Shown here piece after piece: positions 27,249 through 37,384 of a stretch of DNA of 64,000 nucleotides. Location of the stretch: assembly GCF_033110965.1 (NCBI RefSeq), contig NZ_CP137003.1, forward strand, positions 1,426,001-1,490,000, written 5' to 3'. The notes beneath the pieces are model-generated. The model saw only the letters and a list, made by a program, of their open reading frames with translations. It ran no database searches and was not told the DNA's origin. This DNA comes from Raineyella sp. LH-20. GTDB taxonomy: Bacteria; Actinomycetota; Actinomycetes; Propionibacteriales; Propionibacteriaceae. Each line of letters begins with the position of its first letter. Within the stretch, counting starts at the first letter, position 1. A program made the translations under genes and the position numbers.

Positions 27249-27449
27249 GTGGTGGTGGTCGCCGCAGTGTCCACAGCCGTGTCCCGACCCGGCCTTCTCC
27301 CCGAGGAAGGATGCCGGATCCTTGACGAACGCTTTGCGGCATCCCGGCGCGCAGAAGTAGTAGGTCCGGGCATCCACCTCCGCGGTGGGGGTCGACGGGG
27401 AGACCTCGACATCCATCCCGCAGACGGGATCGACAGCTGTGGTGGTCAT
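27237..27449 (-). CDS. YHS-domain metal-binding protein
   Basis: A 70-residue protein: YHS domain with DPVCGMDV near the N-terminus, then TYYFCAPGCRKAFVKDP and a His/Cys-rich tail ending HCGDHHHDHH. YHS domains accompany heavy-metal ATPases and bind or deliver Cu or related metals. The ATG at 27449 is preceded by a weak GAGGCTGG. A CsoR-like dyad lies 47 bases upstream. A closely related YHS domain ends the CopA protein at 29590, suggesting domain duplication. Confidence 0.85.
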   Translation of the reverse strand: MTTTAVDPVCGMDVEVSPSTPTAEVDARTYYFCAPGCRKAFVKDPASFLGEKAGSGHGCGHCGDHHHDHH

Positions 27450-27495
27450 GGGATTCCAGCCTCTCGACTCAGGGTGCATCGGACAGCACCTCCAG

Positions 27496-27510
27496 TACCC
27501 CAGGGGGGTA
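27496..27510. promoter_or_regulatory. CsoR-type copper operator upstream of YHS gene
   Basis: TACCCC-N3-GGGGTA dyad, with GGGGTATGCCT on its right edge identical to the dyad at 32634. The G/C-tract dyad flanked by TA matches known CsoR operators. It lies 47 bases before the YHS start, in promoter position for the minus strand. Confidence 0.7.
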
Positions 27511-27591
27511 TGCCTCACGCTAGGGGATTCCTGCTGCGGGACCGTCGGGAGACGGCCAAGATTCGGTCAAGACTCGCTGCCGGCCGGGCCG

Positions 27592-28491
27592 CTACCTTCC
27601 CACGGCCAGGAGGACGGACTCTGGCCGGTTGACCGGCCGGGTGAAGAACAGGTCGCGCTCCGCCCAGACCACGACGGCGGACACGACCAGGAGCAGGCCC
27701 GTCTGGATCACCTTGGTGTCTGGGTGGGTGAGCAGGATCTCGTTGCCGAAGTTGGCGGTGAGGTGGAAGAGGATCGCGAGCAGGACGCTGCGGCCGCCGC
27801 GGTAGTAGAGCCAGTTCATCAGGATCACGAACGGCACCATCGACAGGGCGAAGTTGACCGTGTGGATCGGGCCCTGCTCGACTACCTCGGCCTGGTAGTA
27901 GCCGTTGATGAAGCCGAGCGGGACGTGCCACAGCACCCAGATGACGCCGAACACCAGCGACGTCCACAGGATGTTCATCCGGGCTGCCAGCGCGTCGGTC
28001 CCGTAGGAGTGCCAGGCGAGTTCTTCGAGGACGGGGGCCAGGGCGAGGGTGATCCAGGCCGGGATCAGCCCGGTCGTGAAGGAGAAGCCGGCCCGGAACT
28101 GGAATTGGGATGGGTCGTAGCCGAGCGCGACCGAGACCGCGGTGGCGACCAGCAGGGACGCGGGAAGCAGTCCGACGGCCGCGATCCATACCCATGACCG
28201 GGTGCCGCGCGGGATGAGCAGGCGGCTGAGGGCGTCGCGGATGAGGCCGTCCCGGTGGAGGAACCAAGCTGCCGCGGCGGCCGGCGCGGCCAGTCCGGCA
28301 AGGCCGAGTCCGGCGATCAGGACCAGGGTGGTCGGCGCGGGTTCGGGCTGGCGGGACAGCCAGGCGGCGGTGAACCACAGCGCCCAGGGGATCGCGGTCG
28401 CGAGGACGTAGAAGGCCACCGGGTGGCGATACCGGCTGATCATCGTGTGTGGGCTGGTCGGTGCCGGCGAGGAGAGTGAGGGGGTGCTCAT
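27592..28491 (-). CDS. CPBP family intramembrane protease
   Basis: A 299-residue protein with about eight membrane helices. CPBP/Abi signature: LAPVLEELAWHSYGTDAL (glutamate pair, with WHSYG in place of the usual ExxxR), then WVLWHVPLG and LFHLTANF. These supply the glutamate and histidines of the proposed glutamic protease site. GAGGATG lies seven bases before the ATG at 28491; the longer open frame upstream looks non-coding. Bacterial members act in peptide maturation or bacteriocin self-immunity. No partner peptide gene is visible. Confidence 0.85.
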   Translation of the reverse strand: MSTPSLSSPAPTSPHTMISRYRHPVAFYVLATAIPWALWFTAAWLSRQPEPAPTTLVLIAGLGLAGLAAPAAAAAWFLHRDGLIRDALSRLLIPRGTRSWVWIAAVGLLPASLLVATAVSVALGYDPSQFQFRAGFSFTTGLIPAWITLALAPVLEELAWHSYGTDALAARMNILWTSLVFGVIWVLWHVPLGFINGYYQAEVVEQGPIHTVNFALSMVPFVILMNWLYYRGGRSVLLAILFHLTANFGNEILLTHPDTKVIQTGLLLVVSAVVVWAERDLFFTRPVNRPESVLLAVGR

Positions 28492-28687
28492 GGCCGCATC
28501 CTCGCGGCTCGATCCGGGCCTCGCCACCCCTCCCGCACCGGTTCCGGGAAGGCTCCCAGACGCCCATGGGGTCCACCGCACGGGCTGCATCAGCGACCTC
28601 GGGGCGATCGCCCAGGGTGGCGCTCAGGGCCCCGTAGCCATCCGGCCTCCGGCTGTAGAAGGGGTCGTCATCTGGCGGGTGCGGGAT

Positions 28688-28693
28688 CACACT
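28688..28693 (+). promoter_or_regulatory. Possible leaderless -10 element
   Basis: CACACT seven bases before the ATG at 28701. Weaker match than the TANNCT cases; the same hexamer and spacing occur before the minus-strand AccD/A gene at 47823. Confidence 0.35.
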
Positions 28694-28700
28694 GGTGGCT

Positions 28701-29528
28701 ATGGCCATCCAGCTGAGGCACCTGCTGTGGAGCGTGATCGGCGACCTGCGGGTTCATCCGGTCCGCAAGTGGATCCGGGCCGTCTCCCGGGACCGCACCA
28801 TCGCCGACACCCGGAACGCCCGACTCGTCTGGGAGCCGCGTCGGGTGGTCGGCTCGTACGCCGTTCCCGAGACCGACCTCGACGGCGAGCTCGTTCCGGA
28901 CCGCGGCGAGGCAGCGGCGGAGAATCCGGTGTCGATGGAGGACGGGCCGCCCGTCCTCGACCCGCACACGCCATTCACCGCCCACACCACCCCGGGAACC
29001 TCCCTGACGATCCGGACGCCGGACGGTGACCTGCCGGGAGCCGCGTTCCGCGCCGACGACCCCGACCTGGCCGGCTACGTGATCCTGGACTGGGCCGCCT
29101 TCTCCCAGTGGTACGAGGAGGACGAGCCCGTCATGGGCCACCCCCACGACCCGTTCGACCGGATCGATTGCCTGCGCTCGAGCCGCCACGTCCAGATCTC
29201 GTTCAACGGCGTCACCCTGGCCGACACCACCCGGCCGACGCTGCTGTTCGAGACCCCGCTGCCGACCCGGTTCTACCTTCCGCGCGAGGAGGTGGCCATG
29301 GAACTGCTCGAGCCGACGTCCACCCACACGGTCTGCGCCTACAAGGGCCTGGCGTCCTACTGGACGGCCCGTGCCGGCGAGACCGTCCTGCCCGACATCG
29401 CCTGGTCGTACGAGGATCCGCTGCACGACGCCGCCCCCGTCCGCGGCCTGATCGCGTTCTTCACCGAGCGGCTCGACCTGACCATCGACGGCGAACCCCA
29501 GCCCCGGCCCCGCACGCCCTGGTCGTGA
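28701..29528 (+). CDS. DUF427 family protein
   Basis: A 275-residue soluble protein with two DUF427 modules. The first contains ADTRNARLVWEPRRVV and YAVPETDL. The second contains ISFNGVTLADTTRPTLLFE, PTRFYLPREEVAMELLEP, STHTVCAYKGLASYWT and IAWSYEDPL. DUF427 proteins are widespread in Actinobacteria with no firm biochemical role. An in-frame GTG at 28695 is an alternative start. Confidence 0.85.
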   Translation: MAIQLRHLLWSVIGDLRVHPVRKWIRAVSRDRTIADTRNARLVWEPRRVVGSYAVPETDLDGELVPDRGEAAAENPVSMEDGPPVLDPHTPFTAHTTPGTSLTIRTPDGDLPGAAFRADDPDLAGYVILDWAAFSQWYEEDEPVMGHPHDPFDRIDCLRSSRHVQISFNGVTLADTTRPTLLFETPLPTRFYLPREEVAMELLEPTSTHTVCAYKGLASYWTARAGETVLPDIAWSYEDPLHDAAPVRGLIAFFTERLDLTIDGEPQPRPRTPWS

Positions 29529-29589
29529 CGGGGTGTCAGATAGACGGTGTGTGGGGGCGGCGGACCGTTGGCTCTCGTCTGCGGCAGCG

Positions 29590-32526
29590 TCAGTGGTGAT
29601 GTGCCGCCGTGGCCCCGCCGACGTACTTCTCGGGATCGGCGAGGAACGCCTTGCGGCAGCCCGGCGAGCAGAAGTAGTACGTCTGCCCGTTGTGCTCGGC
29701 GGAGCCGGCGGCGGTCGCGGGGTCGATGGTCATGCCGCAGACTGGATCGGTGGTGGTCATCGGGCGGGGTCCTTCCGTGTCGTGGTCGTGGTGTTGAGTG
29801 TGCTGGTCGTGCTCGTGGTGAACGTGCTCGGGCAGCTCGTGCCCGACGTGCTGCTCGGTCGGGTGCGGCTGCTCATGCGGTGACGCACCGGCGACGGTCT
29901 GGCCGCCGATCTCGACCACCGGGGTGGTCGCCGGGCCGGTCGCGATGGTGGGGCCGGTCGAGGTGGTGGGCTGCGGGGCCCGGTAGCCGCGCAGGCGATT
30001 GGCGTTGGTGACCACCGACAGTGACGACAGGGCCATCGCCGCTGCCGCGATCATCGGGCTCAGCAGGAGTCCGGCGACCGGGTAGAGCACGCCGGCCGCG
30101 ATCGGGATGCCGATGGCGTTGTAGATGAACGCGAAGCCGAGGTTCTGTCGGATGTTGCGCATCGTCGCCCGGGACAGGTCGATCGCCGTCACCAGGCCCG
30201 ACAGCGCACCCGAGATCAGGGTGATGTCGGAGGACTCGATGGCGACGTCGGTGCCGGTGCCGATCGCGGAGCCCACGTCGGCCTGGGCCAGTGCCGGCGC
30301 GTCGTTGATGCCGTCGCCGACCATCCCGACGACCCGTCCCTCCGCCTGCAGCCGGCGGACCTCGCCGGCCTTGTGCTCGGGAAGGACCTCGGCGACCACC
30401 CGGGTGATGCCGACCTGGCTCGCGATCGAGGCCGCGGTGGCGCGGTTGTCGCCGGTCATCATGACCACCTCGAGGCCTCGCTGCCGCAGCGCGGCGATGG
30501 CTTCGGCGGCCCCTTCCTTGACCGTGTCGGCGACGCCGATCACCCCGGCGGGGTGCCCGGCGATGGCGACCAGCATCGGGCTCTTGCCGTCGGCCGCCAG
30601 TCGTTCGGCGTCCGCTGCCAGCGGGCCCGGGTCGATGCCGGCCCCGGCGAGCAGCCGGGCGTTGCCGACCAGCACTTCGGTGCCGGTCACCGGGCTCTCG
30701 GCTCCGCCGATGATGCCGCGGACGCCCTGACCGGTGATCGAGTCGAATCCGGTGACCGGTCGGAGAGCGATCCCGCGGTCCTGCGCACCGGCCACGATGG
30801 CCGCTGCCAGCGGGTGCTCCGAGGAGCGTTCGACGGTGGCGACGGCGGACAGCAGCTCGTCCTCGGCGTACGGTCCGACCGCGACCACGTCGGTCAGGGC
30901 GGGGGTTCCCTCGGTGATGGTGCCGGTCTTGTCCAGCACGACGGTGTCGAGCCGGTGTGCGGTCTCCAGTGCCTCCGCCGACCGGATCAGGATGCCGTGC
31001 TGGGCGGCCTTGCCGGTGCCGGTGGTGATGGAGAGCGGTGTGGCCAGGCCGAGGGCGCAGGGGCAGGCGATGATCAGCACCGAGACCGAGGCGACCAACG
31101 CGAACACCACGGTCGGCGGTGGGCCGACCAGCAGCCAGACCACGAACGTCCAGATCGCGATCAGCACGACGGCCGGCACGAAGTAGCTCGACACCTTGTC
31201 GGCCAGCCGCTGGATCGGCGCCTTGGAGCCCTGGGCCTGGCGGACCATGGTGATGATCTGGGCGAGCAGGGTGTCCGCGCCGACCTTCGTCGCCCGGTAG
31301 GTGAAGCTGCCGGTGCCGTTGATGGTGGCACCGATCACGGTGTCGCCGGTGCGCTTGGTCACCGGGATCGGTTCACCGGTGACCATCGACTCGTCCACCG
31401 CGGAGGACCCGTCGACCACCTCGCCGTCCACCGGGAGCTTCTCTCCGGGACGTACGACGACGATGTCCCCGGCGACCACCTCCTCGATCGGCAGGTCGCG
31501 CTCCACGCGCTCGCGGACCACGTGGGCGGTGTGTGGCTGCAGGCCGATCAGTGCCCGGATCGCCTCGCCGGTGCCGGCCTTGGCGCGGGCCTCGAGCAGA
31601 CGGCCGAGCAGGATCAGGGTCAGGATCACCCCGACCGCTTCGTAGTACACCTGCTGCAGGTCGCCGGGCAGCACGCCGGGGGCGATCGTGACGACCAGGC
31701 TGTAGAGGAAGGCCGCTGTGGTGCCGAGGGTGATCAGGGCGTTCATCTCCGCCGACCGGTGGGCCAGCGAGAGCCAGCCGGTCTTGTGGATCGGCCAGCC
31801 GGTGTAGACCATCACCGGCGCGATCAGGGCGAGCTGGACCCAGTGGTTCATCAGCACCATCGGCACCCAGTCCACCCGGAACAGTTCGGCCGCCATCACC
31901 GCGAAGAGCACCGGGGCGGTGAGCACCGCACCGATGATCACCCGGCGGGTCAGGTCGCGGATCTCGGCCCGGCGCTCGGCCATCTCGGCCTGTTCCGCGG
32001 ACGCGGCGTCCTCCGGGGAGAGCGTGGCGGCGGCCGGCTGTCCGCCGGTCCTCCCGGATCCGATGTCGCGGACCGGTGCCAGCGTCGAGGTGGCCGTGCC
32101 GGCAGGCGCGGTGCCCTCGGCGGTGCGTACCGTGCCCGTCCCGGCGGACGGTTCGTCGAGGACGTCGAGCCGGCCGTGGATCATGTTCATCCCGCAGGCG
32201 AACTCGAACTGTCCGGCCTGCGTCGGGGTGAACTCGACCGCCGTGGTGGCGTACGCCGGCAGTGCCTGGTTGATCCCGAAGTCGGGGAACACCACGTGTG
32301 AGGTGCACTCGCCGGTCTCCCGGCGGTCGAACAGGATGCGGACCGGCAGGTCCTTGCGGACCTGCAGCAGGTCGGGGGAGTAGCCGCCCTGCACCCGGAC
32401 GTCGATCACCTGGACGCCCTCACTGAGGGCAGCCCGTCGGGACGTACGGGGCCCGAAGAAGAACCACAGCGCCCCTGCGGTCAGGGCGAGTGCGGCGAGG
32501 ATCGTGACGATGGCCAGTGCGCTCAT
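29590..32526 (-). CDS. copA: Copper-exporting P1B-type ATPase with cupredoxin and YHS domains
   Basis: A 978-residue fusion protein. An N-terminal helix (1-20) precedes a cupredoxin-like domain (about 35-130) with candidate ligands in [11 protein letters not shown] and [10 protein letters not shown]. The P1B-1 ATPase core follows: TGEP, CPC at 488-490, DKTGT with phospho-Asp near 532, [16 protein letters not shown], and membrane motifs YNAIGIP and [10 protein letters not shown] His-rich linker (about 885-920) leads to a YHS domain (923-978). The classical N-terminal CxxC metal-binding domain is absent. AAGGAGG six bases before the ATG fixes the start. An internal ATG at 29760 could also yield a free YHS protein. 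Confidence 0.93.
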   Translation of the reverse strand: MSALAIVTILAALALTAGALWFFFGPRTSRRAALSEGVQVIDVRVQGGYSPDLLQVRKDLPVRILFDRRETGECTSHVVFPDFGINQALPAYATTAVEFTPTQAGQFEFACGMNMIHGRLDVLDEPSAGTGTVRTAEGTAPAGTATSTLAPVRDIGSGRTGGQPAAATLSPEDAASAEQAEMAERRAEIRDLTRRVIIGAVLTAPVLFAVMAAELFRVDWVPMVLMNHWVQLALIAPVMVYTGWPIHKTGWLSLAHRSAEMNALITLGTTAAFLYSLVVTIAPGVLPGDLQQVYYEAVGVILTLILLGRLLEARAKAGTGEAIRALIGLQPHTAHVVRERVERDLPIEEVVAGDIVVVRPGEKLPVDGEVVDGSSAVDESMVTGEPIPVTKRTGDTVIGATINGTGSFTYRATKVGADTLLAQIITMVRQAQGSKAPIQRLADKVSSYFVPAVVLIAIWTFVVWLLVGPPPTVVFALVASVSVLIIACPCALGLATPLSITTGTGKAAQHGILIRSAEALETAHRLDTVVLDKTGTITEGTPALTDVVAVGPYAEDELLSAVATVERSSEHPLAAAIVAGAQDRGIALRPVTGFDSITGQGVRGIIGGAESPVTGTEVLVGNARLLAGAGIDPGPLAADAERLAADGKSPMLVAIAGHPAGVIGVADTVKEGAAEAIAALRQRGLEVVMMTGDNRATAASIASQVGITRVVAEVLPEHKAGEVRRLQAEGRVVGMVGDGINDAPALAQADVGSAIGTGTDVAIESSDITLISGALSGLVTAIDLSRATMRNIRQNLGFAFIYNAIGIPIAAGVLYPVAGLLLSPMIAAAAMALSSLSVVTNANRLRGYRAPQPTTSTGPTIATGPATTPVVEIGGQTVAGASPHEQPHPTEQHVGHELPEHVHHEHDQHTQHHDHDTEGPRPMTTTDPVCGMTIDPATAAGSAEHNGQTYYFCSPGCRKAFLADPEKYVGGATAAHHH

Positions 32527-32831
32527 CTTCTGCCTCCTTCCAGGCAATCCTCTCTGCCGAGGGTGCCTTCGTGCGGGGGACGCGGTCCCGCAGTGGCGCA
32601 CGCCGACGGGCGCCGTTCCTGCAGTCCTGCACATACCCCCTGGGGGTATGCCTTGAGCGTAGTCGTCCGACGACCGGGACACCAGAGCGGAGGGTCAAGG
32701 TCGGGTCAAGACCGCACCGGTCGGGTCAGGGCCGCACCGGTCGGGTCGTCGTGCCGGGCCTCGTCCAGCGTTCAGGAAACCTTGACGGCGCCTTCGCCGT
32801 TCCGCCGGAATCCGTGCGGCACGCTCGACGC
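32527..32831. other. Divergent control region of the copper island
   Basis: Contains the CopA Shine-Dalgarno and the CsoR-like operator (32634-32648) for the minus strand. Towards the plus strand there are two copies of CCGCACCGGTCGGGTC (near 32712 and 32732) and a TTGACG at 32782. No coding frame looks real here. Confidence 0.6.
32634..32648. promoter_or_regulatory. CsoR-type copper operator upstream of copA
   Basis: Centre of the perfect 19-base palindrome CATACCCCCTGGGGGTATG (32632-32650), containing TACCCC-N3-GGGGTA. It lies about 106 bases before the copA ATG. The right flank GGGGTATGCCT is the same as at the YHS gene operator. No csoR gene is in the window. Confidence 0.75.
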
Positions 32832-33332
32832 ATGGTCACTTCCGCCGGCCCCGCCGAGGCCGCCACCGCCCCCGACGACGCGCCCATCGACGTCCCGGAC
32901 CCTGCCGCCGCCGCGGTGCGGGCGACTGAGTGCCCGAGTCATGCCGTCGCTGCGGCATCGACCCGACCGACGCCGCGGCGCAAGGGCCCGCTGACCGCCC
33001 TCACCGGGGCGCTGGGCGTCGTCTCCGGCGCTGCGCCGCACGTGCTGCACCACGTCACCCCGCTGCTGGGAGCCGCTCTGGTGGCCGGCGCGGGCGGGAC
33101 GATCCTGTTCGCCGCGCTGGGGTTCGCCGCCAGCGTGCCCTTCCTGCTCCGGCTGCGGCGGCGGTTCGGCACCTGGTGGGCGCCCGCCGTTGCCACGGTC
33201 ATCTATGCGGTGATGTTCACCGCGTCCACGCTCTGGGTCGCCCCGCTGATCAACGACGTCATCCGCCCCGACCCCACGCCGCCGGTGCCCGCGATCTCCC
33301 AGGCGGACCATGCCGCCCACCATCCGTCCTGA
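32832..33332 (+). CDS. Small membrane protein of the copper island
   Basis: A 166-residue protein of unknown family. An acidic, Ala-rich N-terminus (about 50 residues, one Cys-Pro-Ser-His) leads to two or three helices: ALTGALGVVSGAAPHVLHHV, AGGTILFAALGFAAS and AVATVIYAVMFTAS. It ends in a His-containing tail (QADHAAHHPS). The His-rich loop and end suggest metal contact. First gene of the plus-strand half of the copper/redox island, divergent from copA. Confidence 0.7.
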   Translation: MVTSAGPAEAATAPDDAPIDVPDPAAAAVRATECPSHAVAAASTRPTPRRKGPLTALTGALGVVSGAAPHVLHHVTPLLGAALVAGAGGTILFAALGFAASVPFLLRLRRRFGTWWAPAVATVIYAVMFTASTLWVAPLINDVIRPDPTPPVPAISQADHAAHHPS

Positions 33333-33432
33333 CCCCTGCCGCCAACTCCGCCGCTTCACCGCCGTCCGATCCACCGCCGTCCGATCCACCGCACCCTCAT
33401 CCCGCTAACCCTCTCACCGCTCAGGAGACCCC

Positions 33433-33780
33433 ATGTCCCACCCTGTCCAGACCTCCGATCGCTCCGACAGCCCGCGCGATCCCGTGACGTACGTGGCTGC
33501 GGACGACCCGGCGCAGCACGACCACTGCGCGCAGCACGACGGGGCGCCGGCCGGCGACCGCCCGGCTCGCGACGGGCACGGTGGGCACGGCGGACACAAG
33601 TGGATGATGATGCTGATGTGCGTGCCGATGGTCGCTGTGGCCGGCTATCTCATCGTCTTCCGGCAGGCCAGCCTCAGCACCCTCCTGCCGGCCCTGATGT
33701 GCGTCGGCATGATGCTGGTGATGCACCTGGGTCTCGGTGGTCACGGCGGGCATGGCGGTCACGGCGGGCAGAGCCGGTAG
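33433..33780 (+). CDS. His-rich DUF2933-like membrane protein
   Basis: A 115-residue protein. The N-terminal half is His-rich (DHCAQHD, then DGHGGHGGHKW). Two helices follow: MMMLMCVPMVAVAGYLIVF and LLPALMCVGMMLVMHLGL. The end is a GHGGHGGHGG repeat. Met- and His-rich short membrane proteins like this commonly accompany copper ATPases and multicopper oxidases. AGGAG lies just before the ATG. Probably binds Cu in or at the membrane (inference). Confidence 0.8.
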   Translation: MSHPVQTSDRSDSPRDPVTYVAADDPAQHDHCAQHDGAPAGDRPARDGHGGHGGHKWMMMLMCVPMVAVAGYLIVFRQASLSTLLPALMCVGMMLVMHLGLGGHGGHGGHGGQSR

Positions 33781-33799
33781 GGCTTGATGCCGCACCCTC

Positions 33800-33813
33800 T
33801 TGACCGGATCTTT
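33800..33813 (+). promoter_or_regulatory. Candidate regulatory box TTGACCGGATCTTT
   Basis: Lies 62 bases before the predicted transcription start of the multicopper oxidase. A near-identical box (TTGATCGGATCTTC) lies 61 bases before the predicted start of the glutaredoxin-like gene at 37085. Too far upstream to be the -35 of the leaderless promoter, so it may be an activator site. Confidence 0.35.
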
Positions 33814-33849
33814 GTGCCATCCTGACCCGTTCGCCGGGGGACCGCCGGT

Positions 33850-33855
33850 CAGACT
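33850..33855 (+). promoter_or_regulatory. Leaderless -10 element of multicopper oxidase
   Basis: CAGACT with six bases to the ATG at 33862. Confidence 0.5.
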
Positions 33856-33861
33856 GGCCGC

Positions 33862-35397
33862 ATGAGCTCACCCCACCTGACCCGCCGTACGCTCCTGCTC
33901 GCCGGCCTCGGCCTGGCGGGGAGCGGCGCCCTCGCAGCCTGCTCCCGGACCGCCACCCCGCTCGGAGGAGCGATCGGCCCGGTCCCGAGCGCCTCACCGG
34001 CCCCCGGTCAGCGGCTGGTGACCGCCGCGCTGACCCCGAAGCCGACGACCCTCGATCTCGCGGGCACGAGCGTGCAGACCTGGGCGTACGGCGATGCGGC
34101 GCCCGGGCAGCTGATCCGGGCGGCCGCCGGCGACTTCCTGCGCGTCACCGTGGACAACCAGTTGCCGGTGGACACGTCGGTGCACTGGCACGGCGTACGC
34201 CTCCGCAACGCCGCCGACGGCGTGCCCGGGGTGACCCAGGATCCGATCAAGCCCGGGACGCAGTACGTCTACGAGTTCACTGTGCCCGATCCGGGCACCT
34301 ACTTCTTCCACCCGCATTCCGGGGTCCAGCTCGACCGTGGCCTCTACGCGCCGCTGATCATCGACGATCCGCAGGAGCCCGGGGCGTACGACGCGGAGTG
34401 GGTCGTCGTGCTGGACGACTGGATCGACGGCACCGGGACGACCCCCGACGAGGTGCTGAAGAAGTTGCTCGCCGACGGCGGATCGATGGGCGGGATGAGT
34501 GGCAACGGCGGCATGGACCACGGGTCGATGGGACACGGCACGACGGGGTCCGGGATGATGGGCGGCGCCTCGACGTCCTCCTCCGGCGCGATGATGATGG
34601 GCCCCTCGCCGTGGGGTGACGGCGGCGACGTCACCTACCCGCACTTCCTGGTCAATGGCAGGGTGCCGGCCGATCCGGAGACGTTCACCGCGAAGCCCGG
34701 CCAGCGGGTCCGGATCCGGGTGATCAACGCCGCCTCCGACACTCTCTTCAGCGTCGCCCTCGGCGGGCACCGGCTGACCGTCACGCACACCGACGGGCAT
34801 CCGGTGCGCCCCACCGACGCCGGCGCGTTCTGGATCGGGATGGGCGAGCGCTACGACGTGGTCGTCACCCTCGGTGACGGCGCCTTCCCGCTGGTCGCGC
34901 AGCCGTACGGCAAGACCGGCCGGGCGATGGCGATCGTCCGCACCGGCGCCGGAGCCGCCCCCACCGCCGACGCGAAGCCGTCCGAACTGGACGGTGACGT
35001 GCTGGTCGGGTCGACGCTGCAGCCCGCCGACGCCGTACGCCTCCCGGAGCGGACCCCCGACACCACGCTCGACCTGACCCTCAACGGCCAGATGCAGCCG
35101 TACGCCTGGGGCATCAACGGCGCACCGTTCGGCAAGAACACGCCACTGACCGCCACAGCGGGCCGGCGGCTGAGGATCCAGGTGGCCAACCAGACGATGA
35201 TGACCCACCCGCTGCACCTGCACGGGCCGGCGTTCGCGCTGGCCGACAGTGGCCTGCGCAAGGACACCGTGCTGCTCGCCCCGATGGAGTCGCGGGCGAT
35301 CGACCTGGATCCCGATGCCGGCGACTGGGCGGTCCACTGTCACAACATCTACCACGCCGAGGCCGGGATGATGACCCTGCTGAAGGCCACCGCCTGA
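33862..35397 (+). CDS. Multicopper oxidase, Tat-exported lipoprotein
   Basis: A 511-residue oxidase, probably oxidising Cu(I) outside the membrane (CueO-like role). Signal: RRTLLLAGLGLAGSGALAAC, with a twin Arg before the hydrophobic stretch and a lipobox Cys near residue 27. Copper ligands: HWHG (108-111), HPHSG (150-154), HPLHLHG near 453 and HCHNIYHAEAGMM near 493, a complete T1/T2/T3 set. A Met/Gly/His-rich loop (about 212-255, GGMSGNGGMDHGSMGH) resembles the Met-rich Cu(I)-binding inserts of cuprous oxidases. Neighbours support copper detoxification. Confidence 0.94.
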   Translation: MSSPHLTRRTLLLAGLGLAGSGALAACSRTATPLGGAIGPVPSASPAPGQRLVTAALTPKPTTLDLAGTSVQTWAYGDAAPGQLIRAAAGDFLRVTVDNQLPVDTSVHWHGVRLRNAADGVPGVTQDPIKPGTQYVYEFTVPDPGTYFFHPHSGVQLDRGLYAPLIIDDPQEPGAYDAEWVVVLDDWIDGTGTTPDEVLKKLLADGGSMGGMSGNGGMDHGSMGHGTTGSGMMGGASTSSSGAMMMGPSPWGDGGDVTYPHFLVNGRVPADPETFTAKPGQRVRIRVINAASDTLFSVALGGHRLTVTHTDGHPVRPTDAGAFWIGMGERYDVVVTLGDGAFPLVAQPYGKTGRAMAIVRTGAGAAPTADAKPSELDGDVLVGSTLQPADAVRLPERTPDTTLDLTLNGQMQPYAWGINGAPFGKNTPLTATAGRRLRIQVANQTMMTHPLHLHGPAFALADSGLRKDTVLLAPMESRAIDLDPDAGDWAVHCHNIYHAEAGMMTLLKATA

Positions 35398-35518
35398 CCG
35401 GCGTCCGGGCGGGCGCACCGCCTCGGATCCTTGTCGACTTCTTGACTCGGTGTCGGTCCGCTCCCGACCGCACCGACGCAGCATGGAGATGCGGGGTGGT
35501 CCGGAGGAGGTGGCCGAG

Positions 35519-37023
<1,505 letters not shown>

Positions 37024-37027
<4 letters not shown>

Positions 37028-37037
37028 TCGGATCTTC
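37024..37037 (+). promoter_or_regulatory. Candidate regulatory box TTGATCGGATCTTC
   Basis: Twelve of 14 bases match the box at 33800. It overlaps the stop codon region of the ligase gene and lies 61 bases before the predicted start of the glutaredoxin-like gene. Confidence 0.35.
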
Positions 37038-37071
37038 ACCGTTCCCGGCGAAGGTCTCGACATCGCCGGGG

Positions 37072-37077
37072 CAGGCT
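37072..37077 (+). promoter_or_regulatory. Leaderless -10 element
   Basis: CAGGCT with seven bases to the GTG at 37085. The alternative in-frame starts are GTG 37079 (too close) and ATG 37088. Confidence 0.45.
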
Positions 37078-37084
37078 CGTGAAC

Positions 37085-37381
37085 GTGATGGAAGACGAGC
37101 AGGAGCCGGCACCCGATGCGGCCGTCGTGACCATGGTGACCGCCGAGGCCTGCCATTTCTGCGCCGAGGCGGAGACCGTCGTCGCCGAGGCGGGCCGCGA
37201 GTTCCCGCTGGTGGTCGAGCGGATCGACGCCCGCTCCGGGGAAGGGCGGGCGTTGCTCCAGGATTTCCGGGCACCGATGACCCCGCTGGTGCTCCTCGAC
37301 GGGGCGTACGTCGGCTCCGGGCGCCTGTCGCGCCGCCGGCTGCGCCGACTGCTGCGCACCCGGGTGCGGAAGGCGGCCTGA
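37085..37381 (+). CDS. Glutaredoxin/thioredoxin-like thiol oxidoreductase
   Basis: A 98-residue thioredoxin-fold protein. The active-site CHFC (near residue 22) follows the first strand VTMVTAEAC; the cis-Pro region reads RAPMTPLVLLDGAYV, and a basic C-terminal helix is SRRRLRRLLRTR. No signal peptide, so it is cytosolic. It precedes the CcdA-like gene by three bases and may pass electrons to it. Confidence 0.82.
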   Translation: MMEDEQEPAPDAAVVTMVTAEACHFCAEAETVVAEAGREFPLVVERIDARSGEGRALLQDFRAPMTPLVLLDGAYVGSGRLSRRRLRRLLRTRVRKAA

Positions 37382-37384
37382 CGG

